NCBI RefSeq assembly: GCF_030247185.1
Contig: NC_080571.1
Location: 112,461,067 to 112,525,066 of the forward strand
Length of the DNA: 64,000 nt
Direction: 5' to 3'
Source of the DNA: Malaya genurostris
Lineage: Eukaryota > Arthropoda > Insecta > Diptera > Culicidae
Every line of letters begins with the position of its first letter. Within the stretch, counting starts at the first letter, position 1. Of this stretch, positions 35,150-46,601 are shown piece after piece. The notes beneath the pieces were generated by a model. It saw only the letters and a program-made list of their open reading frames with translations, was not told the DNA's origin and searched no databases. The translations under genes were made by a program, and so were the position numbers.

Positions 35150-36245
35150 CTTAATCCACTTAGCAGTGAGATGATACCTTTTTTTATCAATCCGCATGTG
35201 TTTTTTGCATGAATATTCTTCAGTTTTCATGACATTATTCTAATGTCCGTCGTTTTAAGTGGCAATTTGAGATTTTAATCACTCATTACTCTGTTATGTC
35301 GAAATTGCAAATCGGATCGAATTTGAATCTAAAAGTGTAACAATCGATTAAACATTCCATGATATGTCGAAGTAATTTCCACTTTAGAGTCTAGGGTAAT
35401 TTAAAGTACTTCCAGATCCGGTATTCAGGAATAAGCATAACCCAAACCGATTCGTATGGCCATATGACGAATAAATTGCAATATTTTTGAATTCAACTTT
35501 AAAGCTTTTCGGGATTGTCATCTTCTATATCGGTTTGAATTATAAAAATTCATCATCCTGTAATTCCAGAATCGGAAGTCAGCATTGGATAAAATTGGAT
35601 TTATTTTAATTTAAACTTTTGTTTCTGATATTTGATTTGGCTTTTTATGAGAAAACGATTGAGCTTTGAGAAACGATTCGATACTGGACCCGGAATCCGA
35701 CAATCGGTGTAGCCGAAGTCAGACAAATTCACCTGAGTAACTGTATAGTTTACATTTGTTTCAAAATGTTTGAAAATCAATGTAGACATCTTTGAGGAAT
35801 CGTAGTGCGAATTGAATTTTTGGGTGCCTTCCGAAACGAAAACTGAATACAACCAAAAATCTAATAAGTTTATTTGGTTATCGACTATCCAAATTTGCTA
35901 ACCCGATAAACATGATTAATTTATGTGAAATAGACATTTTTATACTAATCACTGTGAATAGACATTTTTATGCTAATACTGTCCAAGAACAGAAAATTTT
36001 GACATAAACATCCGATCTCAAAACCATTCAATAGCGTTCTGGGTGACGGGGGTCCTTTCCTTTCATTTGCGACTAGTTTGATCAAAATCGGTCCAGCCAT
36101 CTCTGAGATCTCGACCTCTTAGTTGACAACACACATACAGACACACACATACACACACACACACGGACATTTGCTTGAATCGATTGGTATCAAATTTTTC
36201 TAAAGTTTGAGCGAATTCTATACCTATTTTTTATATTTATAAAAA
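35150..36245 (+). repeat. Dispersed-repeat copy nested in the TA-flanked transposon
   Basis: It starts with aaaaaacgtgcttaatccac(ttagcagtgagatgatacc) and ends after aacacacatacagacacaca and a (CA)n tract with ttgcttgaatcgattggta. It has the family's gaatcggaagtc and aatcggtccagccatctctg modules. A 22-bp internal duplication (gaatagacatttttatRcta) lies near 35,929-35,973. It is related in reverse orientation to 51,990-52,290. Confidence 0.7.
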
Positions 36246-36282
36246 AAGGTAAAACTGCAAATATCCAAAGAAAAAACGGAAT

Positions 36283-36405
36283 TTATTCTTTTCGGAGGAG
36301 TTTTGGACAAAAGTCCTCATGGTCTGATGGTGACTTCGCCCTGGCTCTCTTGGCCGATGATTTGGATGGTGGCGGCTTCGTGGGATTGAATACGCGTTTC
36401 TGCAG
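36283..36405 (-). pseudogene. Short coding remnant, probable transposase C-terminus
   Basis: The minus strand reads LQKRVFNPTKPPPSKSSAKR and ARAKSPSDHEDFCPKLLRKE before a TAA at 36,283-36,285. The basic, Pro/Ser-rich composition is credible for a nuclear protein tail. Its location inside a TA-flanked element suggests that element's transposase, perhaps pogo-like, but there is no catalytic motif to confirm it. Upstream sequence is closed by stops. Confidence 0.45.
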
Positions 36406-37429
36406 TCAAATTTATTGGCTTCTTATACATTAACAACGTTTAATGGCATTAATCAGTGCATTAAAGTTCATATTCCGATTTTTTTGAAGTCGCCATGGCT
36501 AACAAAACCAGAGAACCAAAGTTTTTACTTATATGACGGATGTATTGAAGCCTTCAAGTTGTCCACCTGTTGAATATCACTCGAGATGACAGGTAACACA
36601 ATAATTTTAGCTAACAAAAACGAACAGATCGCGCCAATTTTCAAAATTCTGTAATTTCTGACGAATGTCTGCAAACAATCGAAGTTTCAAAAGTCTGTTA
36701 AAAGTCTTTAGACGAAAAATGGTTTACATGGTAACTAAGAAATTTGATGATTTACAGACAAATTTGCAGACTTGGCATCTCTGCATATCACTGACAATTT
36801 TTCGCGATTGGTCGAAAAAAATGGGATACCGGTAATCGAACACCTTGGGGTGCCAGTAACCGAAATCGATAGACATTTTAAAAATGACGAAAAAAACTTT
36901 GGTTGCGAAAATTGTGATAGCATCCGGTATTAAATCACGAAATAGATCGATTTCACCTCATAAATATTCAATCTACTCACCTTTTCGATTAATCCTTTTC
37001 AATTTATGATGCTATAAAAAAAGTCATAAAAACTTTTGTGTTGGTTTTCATGCAATTAAAATTTGTTTTAAGCGCAGCAAAAAGTACAAGCGTTTGTTTT
37101 CTTTGGTATTCGGCACAAAAAGAAAGTGCTGCTATTACACACACATGACATTTTTTGGAATGACGCTATCTGCTTTCTGTCAAAAGTTACGGTGGGGTGC
37201 CGGCAACCGAACACTACCGGCAACTTAACACTGCCGGCAACCGAACATCTTCCCCTACATAAAAAAAAAGAAGTGCAACATACTCTTTTATGTGACCTCA
37301 CGAAAAAAGTGGTCATGTAGATCGTTGATCACCTACGAAAACTAACGAAATCTGGAAACGTGCTGAAGCTGAACAAGAAGACATTTAATCTCATTGACAA
37401 TCAAACTACTTTTACACCAGCCCAGACAA

Positions 37430-37672
37430 CTAAAGACACGCCCCTTTTTGTAATGATGTTGATTCGACGAAGGCCCAATATTTTTCAATTGTGCGGATCT
37501 CTGGTATGTTGGCAGGGCTCAAGACCTTGGAGCTATCACCTGGACGTTGTTGGTGACATTTTGTTGCATAATGGCATGATGCAAAATCGGACCAAAAGGG
37601 GAGCGAACAATTGTGTTGTTTGAGGAAAGACAAAACTTTCCCAGGCACCTCTGTAAATTAGTTTCTTCTGCA
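37430..37672 (-). pseudogene. DD37E-type Tc1/mariner transposase fragment
   Basis: The minus-strand frame reads CLGKVLSFLKQHNCSLPFWS, DFASCHYATKCH and then ANIPEIRTIEKYWAFV. It parallels the transposase at 43.1 and 46.6 kb (CLQKRLLPLYKKH...FWPDLASAHYAK...PQFRPIERYWAIV). The second catalytic Asp (WSDFAS) and the Glu (TIEKYW) are visible. The spacing is a few residues shorter than 37, fitting a small internal deletion. N-terminal half absent; dead. Confidence 0.7.
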
Positions 37673-37902
37673 AGCCACATAGAAATAGATGACCTACCAT
37701 ACGTAATATTCCTTCACGAATTTCAACAGTTCAATGTATTTGAATATCGCTGCCAACATTTACTCTTTAGTTGCCGTGAAGTGTTCCTGTACAGGAAACA
37801 GTTTAAAGTCACCCTATAGAAAAGATATCACTGAAATCTTCAGAAGCCCTTAATCAGGCGGTTGATCCCAATCATCCAATTAACAGCTCTTTAGAAGAAA
37901 AA

Positions 37903-37974
37903 CCGATTATGATGAAATAATATAGGTTGCAATAAAATCCGATTATGATGAAATAATAAAGGCTGCAATAAAGC
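37903..37974 (+). repeat. 36-bp tandem duplication
   Basis: The unit ccgattatgatgaaataata(taggttgcaataaaat) is present twice with a few differences. No function apparent. Confidence 0.85.
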
Positions 37975-40900
37975 CGTCATCACATTCTTCGGGACTTCTT
38001 GATCCCTTCTCCTGTAATCGAACTTAAAAGATCAAGAACTATCAATTCTTATTAAAGCAAAATTCAAAAACAACTTAATGTGGTAATATCATTTGATTAA
38101 AAAGAGGTTCCTTCACATTTGGTAAAAAACAACGAAATTTGATAACTTTTTGTGGAAAAATAAAATAACATAAGAACTTCAAGTTTTGATTGTCAAATTA
38201 GTTTATTATTTTTGAATACGTTGGTATTTGTATCATGCCGAAATTCAAAATGTGGGCTCCCGTCGACTTTCACGCACGAAACATCGCCTCTGATTTGCTA
38301 ATCCACAGCCTTTTGTGACAAAATTACAAAATGGTAGATATCAGAGAAAAATGTTCACCTTTTTTTGGACCTTGTAAAAACTGTAATTTTCAATTACCAG
38401 CATAACGTTTCGAATAATTCTATATTGAATCCTTCTGAGTAACTTTTGAATGGAGTGGGTCGAAAAAATAGACTAGGCACAGCGCTTGAAGTTCGGATGA
38501 AATACATGGTTTTGAAAAAACATGTTTGATGTTTTCCGAATATTCCTTGATTCGCTCGAAGCAGGCGTGTGATATTATCAAAAAAAATCGTAGAACCTCC
38601 CCTCAATTAACAAATTTACCTTATTAGCCATGGCAAGATATGGATCAGAGGCACTCTCGAAATCCTTGGACTATCTAAGGAAGTTCGGAAAGATCGACTA
38701 TTCATTTCAGTTATGGATGGAACTAAAACAGTGTGTATCCTCAGACGTGACAAGAATTAATGTCAATGAATATACCGTAACACGTCATTTTGAGACAGTA
38801 ATGGAATCATTAAAAAGCGGTCCGATTCAGTACTTGACCTCCTGTTCGAACAAAAGGGGAAGCATGCGCTCGTCTGAAAACTGTATCTTTGTGGATGCTT
38901 CGAAACAATATTGATGACGGTATGAAAGTGTGCCGATCAGAGTGATTGGAAGGAAGCAAGATGTATTATCACCATTTCGAGGAAACAAATCTTTACACTC
39001 GAACACTTGACACAGCGCGATATAATTACTGAGAAGAACAAAATCTTAGTTACAAAGATCAAATTAGCCTAGATATAGTAAGATGAAGTAAGCCAGCCAA
39101 TGATCAGTCGGATTAATTTTATCTTACTACTTTAATGCAAGTCTTTGGTTAATAACTATTGAAGCATTATTTCATGCTGTCAAACATCAAACGACTTTCA
39201 TTCGGAAGCCTCAGGAGTGAGTCACGCCCTGTTGTTTGAAGGTCAATCAATACCGATTACTAAATGATGACTATAATAAAATTTTCATGTTGTGTCCTCT
39301 ACACACGGCATTGACAAAATTCCCAGATTGGTAATAGGGGCCAAAAACACACACACATACGACAAAGGTTATATACATATCTTATGATAGGTTTAGTACA
39401 AAGGGCGATGGCTTTCATCGATACGATGACAGGTTTGGAGTGACCAGAAGTAAGAGCCAGCCACAGGTTGAATGTTTGGTGCCGCCGTTCAATTTCAAGC
39501 CAACATAGTTGAACCGGTTCGACAGAAACAGCCGATTTCGCAATTGTGTGCAAACAAAAATGCCATACAGAAAAAATAAAAATTCATCGCTAGTCAAATA
39601 AACGCTGTAAAACATTTCGCTTTTCACTCTGCCGAAAGGAGAGGAGTTTTTTTGTTTATCGAGGTTTTAATTTTGATTTCAGTCACCGTCTATCATCGTA
39701 CCAACGATAATTGATCCTATGCGTGGGGATTGGGGATCGAACAATAATTGACAAACGGACTAAACCATCCGGGAAACAAATAACTAAATTCAGAAACGCA
39801 TAAACCCTAAAGAAACAAATTCCGTGTAGGAATACGATTTGCATAAAATTATGTGGTAGGGCTTTCAGAGTGTTACCAGTTCCATCTAGAAATAACTGTA
39901 CCCATATTTATTGTAGTATCACAATTTATCCTCTATTTTTTAAAAACTATTAGCTAGAGCCATTAGCTTCGTTTCAAATGATTTTATTTTATTTTTGAAT
40001 TTTTTAAATAAAACACTCTTACTGTACATTTTCCACTAAAAACCATCCATTGCATAAATTCTAGAACAAGCAATCAATAGAAAAGAGTGATACTTGAACT
40101 TGTGAATTGCTAACCATCGTAATTGTATTGTTTCAATAAGTGAACGTTATCGTATTCGATCGAATTCGAATATAGCGGAAGTGACGGTAAAACTGTCTGT
40201 CCTGTTATTATCGTCTGTTTCAGACACACGATCTCAGCGGCACTTTACATTTTGCTTTTCGTTTATGAAACATTTCCACACACACAGTTTTTTTTCATTC
40301 ACACTTTCATCACAAGCTTCGAATGTTCAAGCACTATTTGATGGGGTGTCTGTGTGGATGCCGCATACGATAACATTTTTGAGAAAACGTGAGCATTGGC
40401 ATGTATGCTATCAGCAGATTTATTCCAAGGACTTGGAAGCTCGGTTTACATTCTCCTTTCAGTTTTGAATCGGCAAATTATAATCTCATTTACTAGGTCA
40501 TTCGTGCGATGTCGAAAAAGAGATAGTTCATTGACCCAAATTATAAACGAATTCACCAGACGTTTATTTACTAGACGACTGTGGAATAATAATGAGCAAA
40601 AGGTGTCGCTATGTCTATCTTAGAGGAAATTCGATCGAATGCTGTCTCTGCAGACTAAATCAAAGAATAGAGTCAACACTACCTGGCTGGAAATTTGGTT
40701 TGGTTAGAGACAAAAGACTGACAATTAAATTAAAGTAACATCGTTGGGTTAAAGGCATTCGTATACGTATCATGAATCATTTCAATAATTCTCCAACGAT
40801 GCTTTTCAACGAGATGTAAGCTATTCTCCCATGTATATCATTCGTTGGCAATATGAGTATATTTGTAGTAATTAATAGTACTCAGGAACTGGATAGTATA

Positions 40901-41335
40901 ATATCTTATCATTAATATTTTGTTACCATAAAATGCAGAGTAGAACTCGTGATTTTGATTCAACAAAAATATTGGAAAAAGAAAATTACTGCAATGAGTG
41001 TAGTCCACGGAAGCACAGCACTCACTAAACAACAAAAATTTTGCTATTTCTCGGAATTCGATAGATAGAAATAAGAAACAGCTAAACGGTTACTGTTTTT
41101 CGGAATTGTTATTCTGGACGCTACAGTAAAATTCTCTCAAACGATCGAAATGATACATACAACTAACAATCAAGTTGCCTGATGCTTATGGTTGAAGCTC
41201 AATGTTTTATTACCTATTCTGAAAATACAAAAATTGTGCTGAAATTTCATATGGATTGGAGCAATAAATATCAAATGGCAGCAGTTCGCGGCGCGCTGGT
41301 TCCATTGATAGCGATTATCTCAGAATAGAGTTATA
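37975..41335. other. Unassigned 3.4-kb interval
   Basis: No transposon signature or known gene. An ATG-started 94-codon plus-strand frame at 38,630-38,914 (MARYGSEALSKSLDYLRKFG...) has no domain I recognise and no supporting splice signals. The rest is AT-rich with short frames only. Confidence 0.35.
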
Positions 41336-41339
41336 TTTA

Positions 41340-42120
41340 GTGATTTTTTTTTCATTGTTCATATTCACGATTCTTTTTTCATCTGATAGTTTTTGTGTTT
41401 TTTCAATGTTTTTTTTCAGAATTTTGAGCATAAAAACCTCGATTTTCTAGGATAGAAATAAACAATTTCGAAAAATCGTTTTTTTTATGTTTTCTTGTAG
41501 TTTAACATTTCAAAAATATCGATCGATGATTCAGTGCAAGTTACCAAAAATATTTTTTTACTCCTGGAGAAAAAAAATTGAAACATTTTTCTGAAAACCA
41601 ATTTTTTGAAGTCCATGAACACGATCCAGCAAAATCTAGTGAACCGATACTTTTCAAACTTGGAACATATTTTCTTGGTATAAAATGCGCCCCCTACGTT
41701 TATGAAATTTTTCCATTTTCATATTATGGTAGTTTTAAACCTGAAAAATAAACGGAAAATTTAGCGTAAGCTCGCATAAGATGTATGCTTAAATATGCAA
41801 CGAAGTGTTAAAAAATCAAAACAATAATTTGAAAACGACGGAGGGGGAAGAAATAACTCGTACTTCAGGTAAATTTAGGACCTTTTCTGATTTGAGATAT
41901 TTCTACGCCGAGTTATCGTGTTCACCGCGCAACGTGATTCTCATAAGAGGTTTGGGGAATGCTCTGTTACCGCCTTTTTTTCAATATTAGTGTACGCAAA
42001 ATTTAACTAAATTCTTTAAATGATGCCTTATAATGTAAAAAAAGTTTGAATAAATTTGCTTAAACTGTTTCTCCGTAAAAAATACTAAAAAAAATGGATT
42101 TTTGATTCAAATGATCCCTC
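41340..42120 (-). repeat. Dispersed repeat, inverted copy of 17.8-18.8 kb family
   Basis: The blocks gtcaccg-like ctacgccgagttatcgtgtt, caccgcgcaacgtgattctc, ctgaaaaccaattttttgaa and atcgatcgatgattcagtgc are the reverse complements of blocks at 17,870-18,200, in mirrored order. An open frame at 41,805-41,990 is incidental. Confidence 0.65.
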
Positions 42121-42139
42121 ACTCCCTCCTTAAGTGGCA

Positions 42140-42427
42140 ATACAAAATTTTCAATACACTTTACCCTATAATTGTGTAACCGAAAGTCGGATCCGGATGA
42201 AAATCAGGAATTTCATATGGGACCACAAGACCTTTCCTTTGAATCTGAGTTTGTGAAAATCGGTCAAGCCATCGCTGAGAAAAGTGAGTGAGATTCATTT
42301 TGAAATATATGACCACTATTTCCGGTGCTTCCGGAATAGCAAACCGGGAACCAGGATGGCCGGAATGGGTTTGATTGACTGACTACTGATAATGACTACA
42401 GATTGTAGTAGTTTTGAGGCCAATTTA
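42140..42427 (+). repeat. Dispersed-repeat copy, left part (split by a transposon)
   Basis: Modules ctttaccctataattgtgta, gaaagtcggatccggatgaa and cctttcctttgaatctgagt belong to the gaaccggaagtcgg family. The copy stops at agttttgaggccaatttta-like sequence where the DD37E element begins. Its continuation resumes at 46,963. The related copy at 34,570-34,640 shows the uninterrupted sequence. Confidence 0.7.
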
Positions 42428-42459
42428 AGGAGTGTATCGAAAACAAGCTATCCACATAC

Positions 42460-43204
42460 ATGGCTAAGGGTATTACTATGCGTATAACTATGCGAAAATT
42501 TTCGAAGCGTTTTGGAATTTATCATGCCAGTGTTAAAACCATCAATAATAAGTTTGACGAACACTATTCTTCGGATGAGCTACCAGGGAGAGACAGAAAA
42601 CCCGGTTCTTCCAACCCAAAACTGGACCAGAAAGTGGTATCTCTAATTATGAAGATCAAATCAATGTCAATACGTGATTTGGTCAAAACGCAGGAACGAG
42701 TGTCGGAATGATCCAGAATATCAAGAGGCGAAATCACCTGAAGACCTACAAGAAGCAGAAAATCTCGAAACAAAGTGTAGAACAGAAGAAGCGAGCAGCA
42801 ACAAGGACCCGGAAATTGTATTCGCGTCTTTTGCAGTGTCCGGATGCATGCGTTTTGATAGACGATGAGACTGATGTAAAGGAGGACTCAAAAACCCTTC
42901 CATGTCCAAAATACTTTACTGTCGTATTTGGAGAGTATGTGAGCGATGCGGCCAGGTCGACTCAAGTGGAGAGTTCGGTCGAAAGGTACTGGTATGGCAA
43001 GCAATATGTTCCTGTGGTTTGAAGTCAACCATTTCTTACACTACCGGAACTGTAAATGCAAAAATCTATCGATCTGAGTGTCTCCAGAAGAGATTGCTGC
43101 CTTTGTATAAGAAGCATAGTACATCTCCACTGTTTTGGCCGGATTTAGCGTCGGCTCACTATGCCAAAACCACTCTCAATTAGCTTGTGGAAAAGGGTAT
43201 AAAG
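42460..43204 (+). pseudogene. DD37E-type transposase, N-terminal and central part
   Basis: It starts MAKGITMRITMRKFSKRFGI and runs through a helix-turn-helix region (KFSKRFGIYHASVKTINNKF). After a frameshift near 42,700 it continues KRRNHLKTYKKQKISKQSVE, VLIDDETDVKEDSK (first catalytic Asp) and YFTVVFGEY. A second frameshift near 42,970 leads to FGRKVLVWQAICSCGLK, ECLQKRLLPLYKKH and LFWPDLASAHYAK (second Asp). A TAG at 43,181-43,183 probably replaces a Trp codon. The coding sequence continues VEKGIKAIA up to the nested insertion. IS630-type transposase; inactive. Confidence 0.8.
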
Positions 43205-43212
43205 GCTATAGC

Positions 43213-44020
43213 AGGATAAGCATGTGAAATCTGCCCCCAAAGGGAATTCATATTGTTATATCACATTCGAAAGGTCATAGACTGGAAACAATTTTCTCAA
43301 AGTTTCCACCCTTTAACTGCCATATTGACGGAGCTAGGGTGGTTCTATTGATTTTTATTTTATTTGATTTTTGAAGAAACTGCTTCTTCGAAAAATTTGA
43401 AAAAAATCAGGCATGTTTAAGGCATTATGGGGATGCTTTACAATTTTTTTCAAAATTTTTGAAGATGTATTTCTTTTATTAAAAAATACTAGAAAATTTT
43501 GAAACATATTTTTTCCCTCTTCCAATTTTTGCACCACCCTGGATTTTTTAGTGATAAATAAAGAATTTTTGGACATGTTAAAATGGTATGTTTTCATATT
43601 TTTTAAAAATGTGGACGACCAAAATATTTAATTTTTTCTAAAAAATCAATAACAGTCGACCATGCGTTCCCATCAAATTCTGAGAGAAGGAAACGCATGG
43701 TGCTTTATCCTAGCAGTTTCTAGTAGTAGTCGACCATGCGTTCCCATAAAGTTCTCTTAAAACGGAAACGCATGGTGCTTTGTTCTAGTAGTTTATGATG
43801 CAACTCAAGCGCAGGGCTTAGAAATCAAAGTTACGAAAAGAAGGAAATGAGTATCAACCTTTGCATAATACATACACGATCATACTTCGGGTACAACCTA
43901 GAAAGCTACAAAGCGAGAACTTACTGGTATGTGGTTATATATGAATGGTAGTAATATATGAACGTTGCGAGTATCACACATATGCAGTTCGGTTACGGCA
44001 GTCAAGAACTAGAGCGAGTG
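43213..44020 (+). repeat. Left ~0.8-kb terminal inverted repeat
   Basis: It mirrors 45,801-46,601 almost base for base. It includes an incidental 80-codon frame (43,355-43,597, minus strand) duplicated in the other arm. At 43,654-43,801 a 74-bp unit starting agtcgaccatgcgttccc is present twice, and each unit also holds ggaaacgcatggt, the approximate complement of its start, so each folds into a hairpin. Confidence 0.9.
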
Positions 44021-44229
44021 ACTGTATATAATTCGATGATTCGATAGTGTTTCATGAAATGGTCAAATCGTTTTGCACTGTTGGGTCTCGTACAACGCGG
44101 TTTTCTTTTTGCCAGCTCTGTACATTTCACTAAATACATAGCGAGTTGAAACAGCAGTGAATTTAATTTTTTCTTTTTTATATTGGTGTCAAACAAAAGT
44201 GGCCACTGATGAAGGTTGGAATCGATTTC

Positions 44230-44656
44230 TTAGAATTGTTTTTCCATAAATACGTTTATTTCTTAAGGCAATTTACATAAGTTGTTCTTCGCCGTAGCAT
44301 CACTTTTACATAGAATTCTTATCCTAATATAATACTAATATAGTCACATCAATTTGAGTTTAATAAAGCATATTCCTCTTACTTTTTAAATATCATATTA
44401 TTTAAACCAAACGATGAACTGTTTAAATGATGAAATTTTAAAATAAGCTGAAATTTTTATACATTTTGTGGTTGATTTCATAACCCACTTGGAGTTTTTT
44501 TTATCAGCACATCATTTTTAATAAAATTTTGCTATTGGAACTAATGGACGCAGTAGGAGTCAGAACTAAGATTCAAAAGGGTCAATTATTAAATTGAAAC
44601 TTCAATTGTCTTTATGAAATGATTAAGAAGTTTTATGTAAGAAAGGTCACGAAAAA
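44230..44656 (-). mobile_element. I-group retrotransposon 3' end fragment
   Basis: It matches the 3' UTRs of the copies at 8.6 and 27.7 kb: CGTATTTATGGAAAAA end on the minus strand, tagaattcttatcctaatat, and agcataYtcctcttact blocks. At its 5' end only the last ORF2 codons remain (RDLSYIKLLN). It is strongly 5'-truncated and sits within the core of the long-TIR element. A clean target duplication is not apparent: candidates atttcttagaattg and atttctgtaaattattg differ. Confidence 0.85.
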
Positions 44657-44767
44657 ATTTCTGTAAATTATTGACTGTATTTTTCATTTAAATAGGAAAT
44701 GGGATAAAAATGTTATAAAAATACATTGCTGTTTCAATGCAAACATTTTCTCTCTGATACTTTTCGT

Positions 44768-45240
44768 TTATTCTATAGAATTATCATCGTCACTTGGTAG
44801 CTGTTCTGATTTAAGCATTTCTGACAATATTTTCGCCGGTCTCACAATTCTGGATAAAAACCGAGCATAAGGAAAGGTAGTGAATAATGGCGGCCTCGTG
44901 TGAACAGCAACCAACAGTTCTATTGCCAATAACGCATTCACAGCAACGGCGCTGGATTCCCAAATATCCAGTCGAATTTGTAGTGTACTCGATATAGTAC
45001 TTGTAAGCTTTTAAAAATGAGACTTATTACCGGCCCGAATAGCTTTTTTGTGATCTGTGTGTCTCAATTGGGTCATCTCGTGATAAAGCTTTAAATCCAA
45101 AATTACTTGGCAGAACATCCTTTTCAAAAGCTTCTGTTCCAGAGCTACTATATTCCGATACTTGTTGCACTCGTTCCAATCCAAGGATTGATAATATTAT
45201 CTTATTAGAACTTCCCGTTCGCAATTTGAACAAAAATACG
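44768..45240 (-). pseudogene. Coding remnant with SWIM-like CxC...CxH motif
   Basis: Minus-strand frames give RTGSSNKIILSILGLERVQQ, then YYIEYTTNSTGYLGIQRRCC, ECVIGNRTVGCCSHEAAIIH, YLSL and, after a frameshift, YARFLSRIVRPAKILSEMLK ending in an acidic tail (LPSDDDNSIE) and a TAA at 44,768-44,770. CEC-x9-CSH fits the SWIM zinc-binding pattern (CxCxnCxH), and GxRTVGCCSH resembles the C-terminus of transposon-associated proteins I have seen in insects and cnidarians. Two stops and at least one frameshift break it. Being the only protein trace in the core, it may be the end of that element's own transposase, but no DDE part remains. Confidence 0.6.
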
Positions 45241-45800
45241 AATAAATCTTTCTCATTTACACCAGCATATCACGAAGCTCAATGATATTTGACCATATTA
45301 AACCTGTAAAAACCTGGAAGCGTTCCTCTGAGAGTGAAAATCACTTACTGATTTAATTATGTTTTCTCAGATATTTTCTGGAAAATATGGAGCTTTCTAC
45401 ACAATATACCCAAAAATTAAAGAGATCGATTCAGCGAATCAAGTTTTTTAATAGACATGGTCGATAAATGTTTGATTTGAAATTATGCAAAGGTTATAAC
45501 TCAAGAATGAAAAATAACGCATCACTATTTTTTTATATCTGTTGTTGTTTCAAATTTTAGAATAAATAAAAAAATATACAGCGCTCTCAGTCTACAAACC
45601 ATGAAAACCATCATAAAGATATTCGATTGAAGTTTTCAAACACAAAACTCCAACTTTATCTTTATTATACATTTTTCCAGAAAACTGTACACATCCCTCG
45701 ATAACATATCTTTATGATAACTTTTGACACTGTAATGAAATTTTCATTCTTTCTTTCATTATTCTTTCTTTACATCCATCAGCAACACGTAAAAAACTGA

Positions 45801-46601
45801 CACTCGCTCTAGTTCTTGACTGCCATAACCGAATTTCATATGTGTGATACTCGCGACGTTCATGTATTACTACCATTCATATATGAACCACATACCAGTA
45901 AGTTCTCGCTTTGTAGCTTTCTAGGTTGTACCCGAAGTATGATCGTGTATGTATTATGCAAAGGTTGATACTCAATTCCTTCTTTTCGTTACTTTGATTT
46001 CTAAGCCTTGCGCTTGAGTTGCATCATAAACTACTAGAACAAAGCACTCCCTTTTAAGAGAACTTTATGGGAACGCATGGTCGACTACTACTAGAAACTG
46101 CTAAGATAAAGCACCATGCGTTTCCTTCTCTCAGAATTCGATGGGGACGCATGGTCGACTGTTATTAATTTTTTAGAAAAAATCAAATATTTTGGTCGTC
46201 CACATTTTTAAAAAATATGGAAACATACCATTTTAACATGTCCAAAAATTCTTTATTTATCACTAAAAAATCCAGGGTGGTGCAAAAATTGGAAGAGGGA
46301 AAAAATATGTTTCAAAATTTTCTAGTATTTTTTAATAAAAGAAGTACATCTTCAAAAATTTTGAAAAAAATTGTAAAGCATCCCCATAATGCCTTAAACA
46401 TGCCTGATTTTTTTCAAATTTTTCGGAGAAGCAGTTTCTTCAAAAATCAAATAAAATAAAAATCAATAGAACCACCCTAGTTCCGTCAATATGGCAGTTA
46501 AAGAGTTGAAACTTTGAGAAAATAGTTTACAGTCTATGACCTTTCGAATGTGGTATAACAATATGAATTCCCTTTGGGGGCAGATTTTACATGCTTATCC
46601 T
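45801..46601 (-). repeat. Right ~0.8-kb terminal inverted repeat
   Basis: This is the reverse complement of 43,213-44,020, with scattered substitutions and small indels (for example cccttttaagag versus cttaaaacgg near 46,050). The open frame 46,217-46,459 mirrors that of the other arm and is not a gene. The paired palindromic units are at about 46,021-46,167. Confidence 0.9.

Larger units (their letters stand above)
34888..37255. mobile_element. TA-flanked DNA transposon with GGGGAGAGTGTTCGGTTACC termini
   Basis: The left terminus GGGGAGAGTGTTCGGTTACC and, in reverse complement, the right terminus GGGGAAGATGTTCGGTTGCC form TIRs. Both are flanked by TA (34,886-34,887 and 37,256-37,257), as in Tc1/mariner/pogo elements. 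The phrase cggttaccggca or its complement recurs several times inside near each end (35,093-35,105, 36,830-36,860, 37,199-37,245), giving subterminal repeats. A dispersed-repeat copy is inserted at 35,150-36,240. The only coding trace is a protein C-terminus at 36,283-36,405. Confidence 0.75.

Noticed and set aside
38630..38914. ATG-started 94-codon frame as a host gene
   Set aside because: No recognisable domain, no splice support and no neighbouring exons; kept only as a note in the interval description.
43355..46459. Mirrored 80-codon frames in both arms (43,355-43,597 and 46,217-46,459)
   Set aside because: Near-identical because the arms are inverted copies. There is no family signature, and Lys/Asn/Phe-rich composition is expected from AT-rich DNA.
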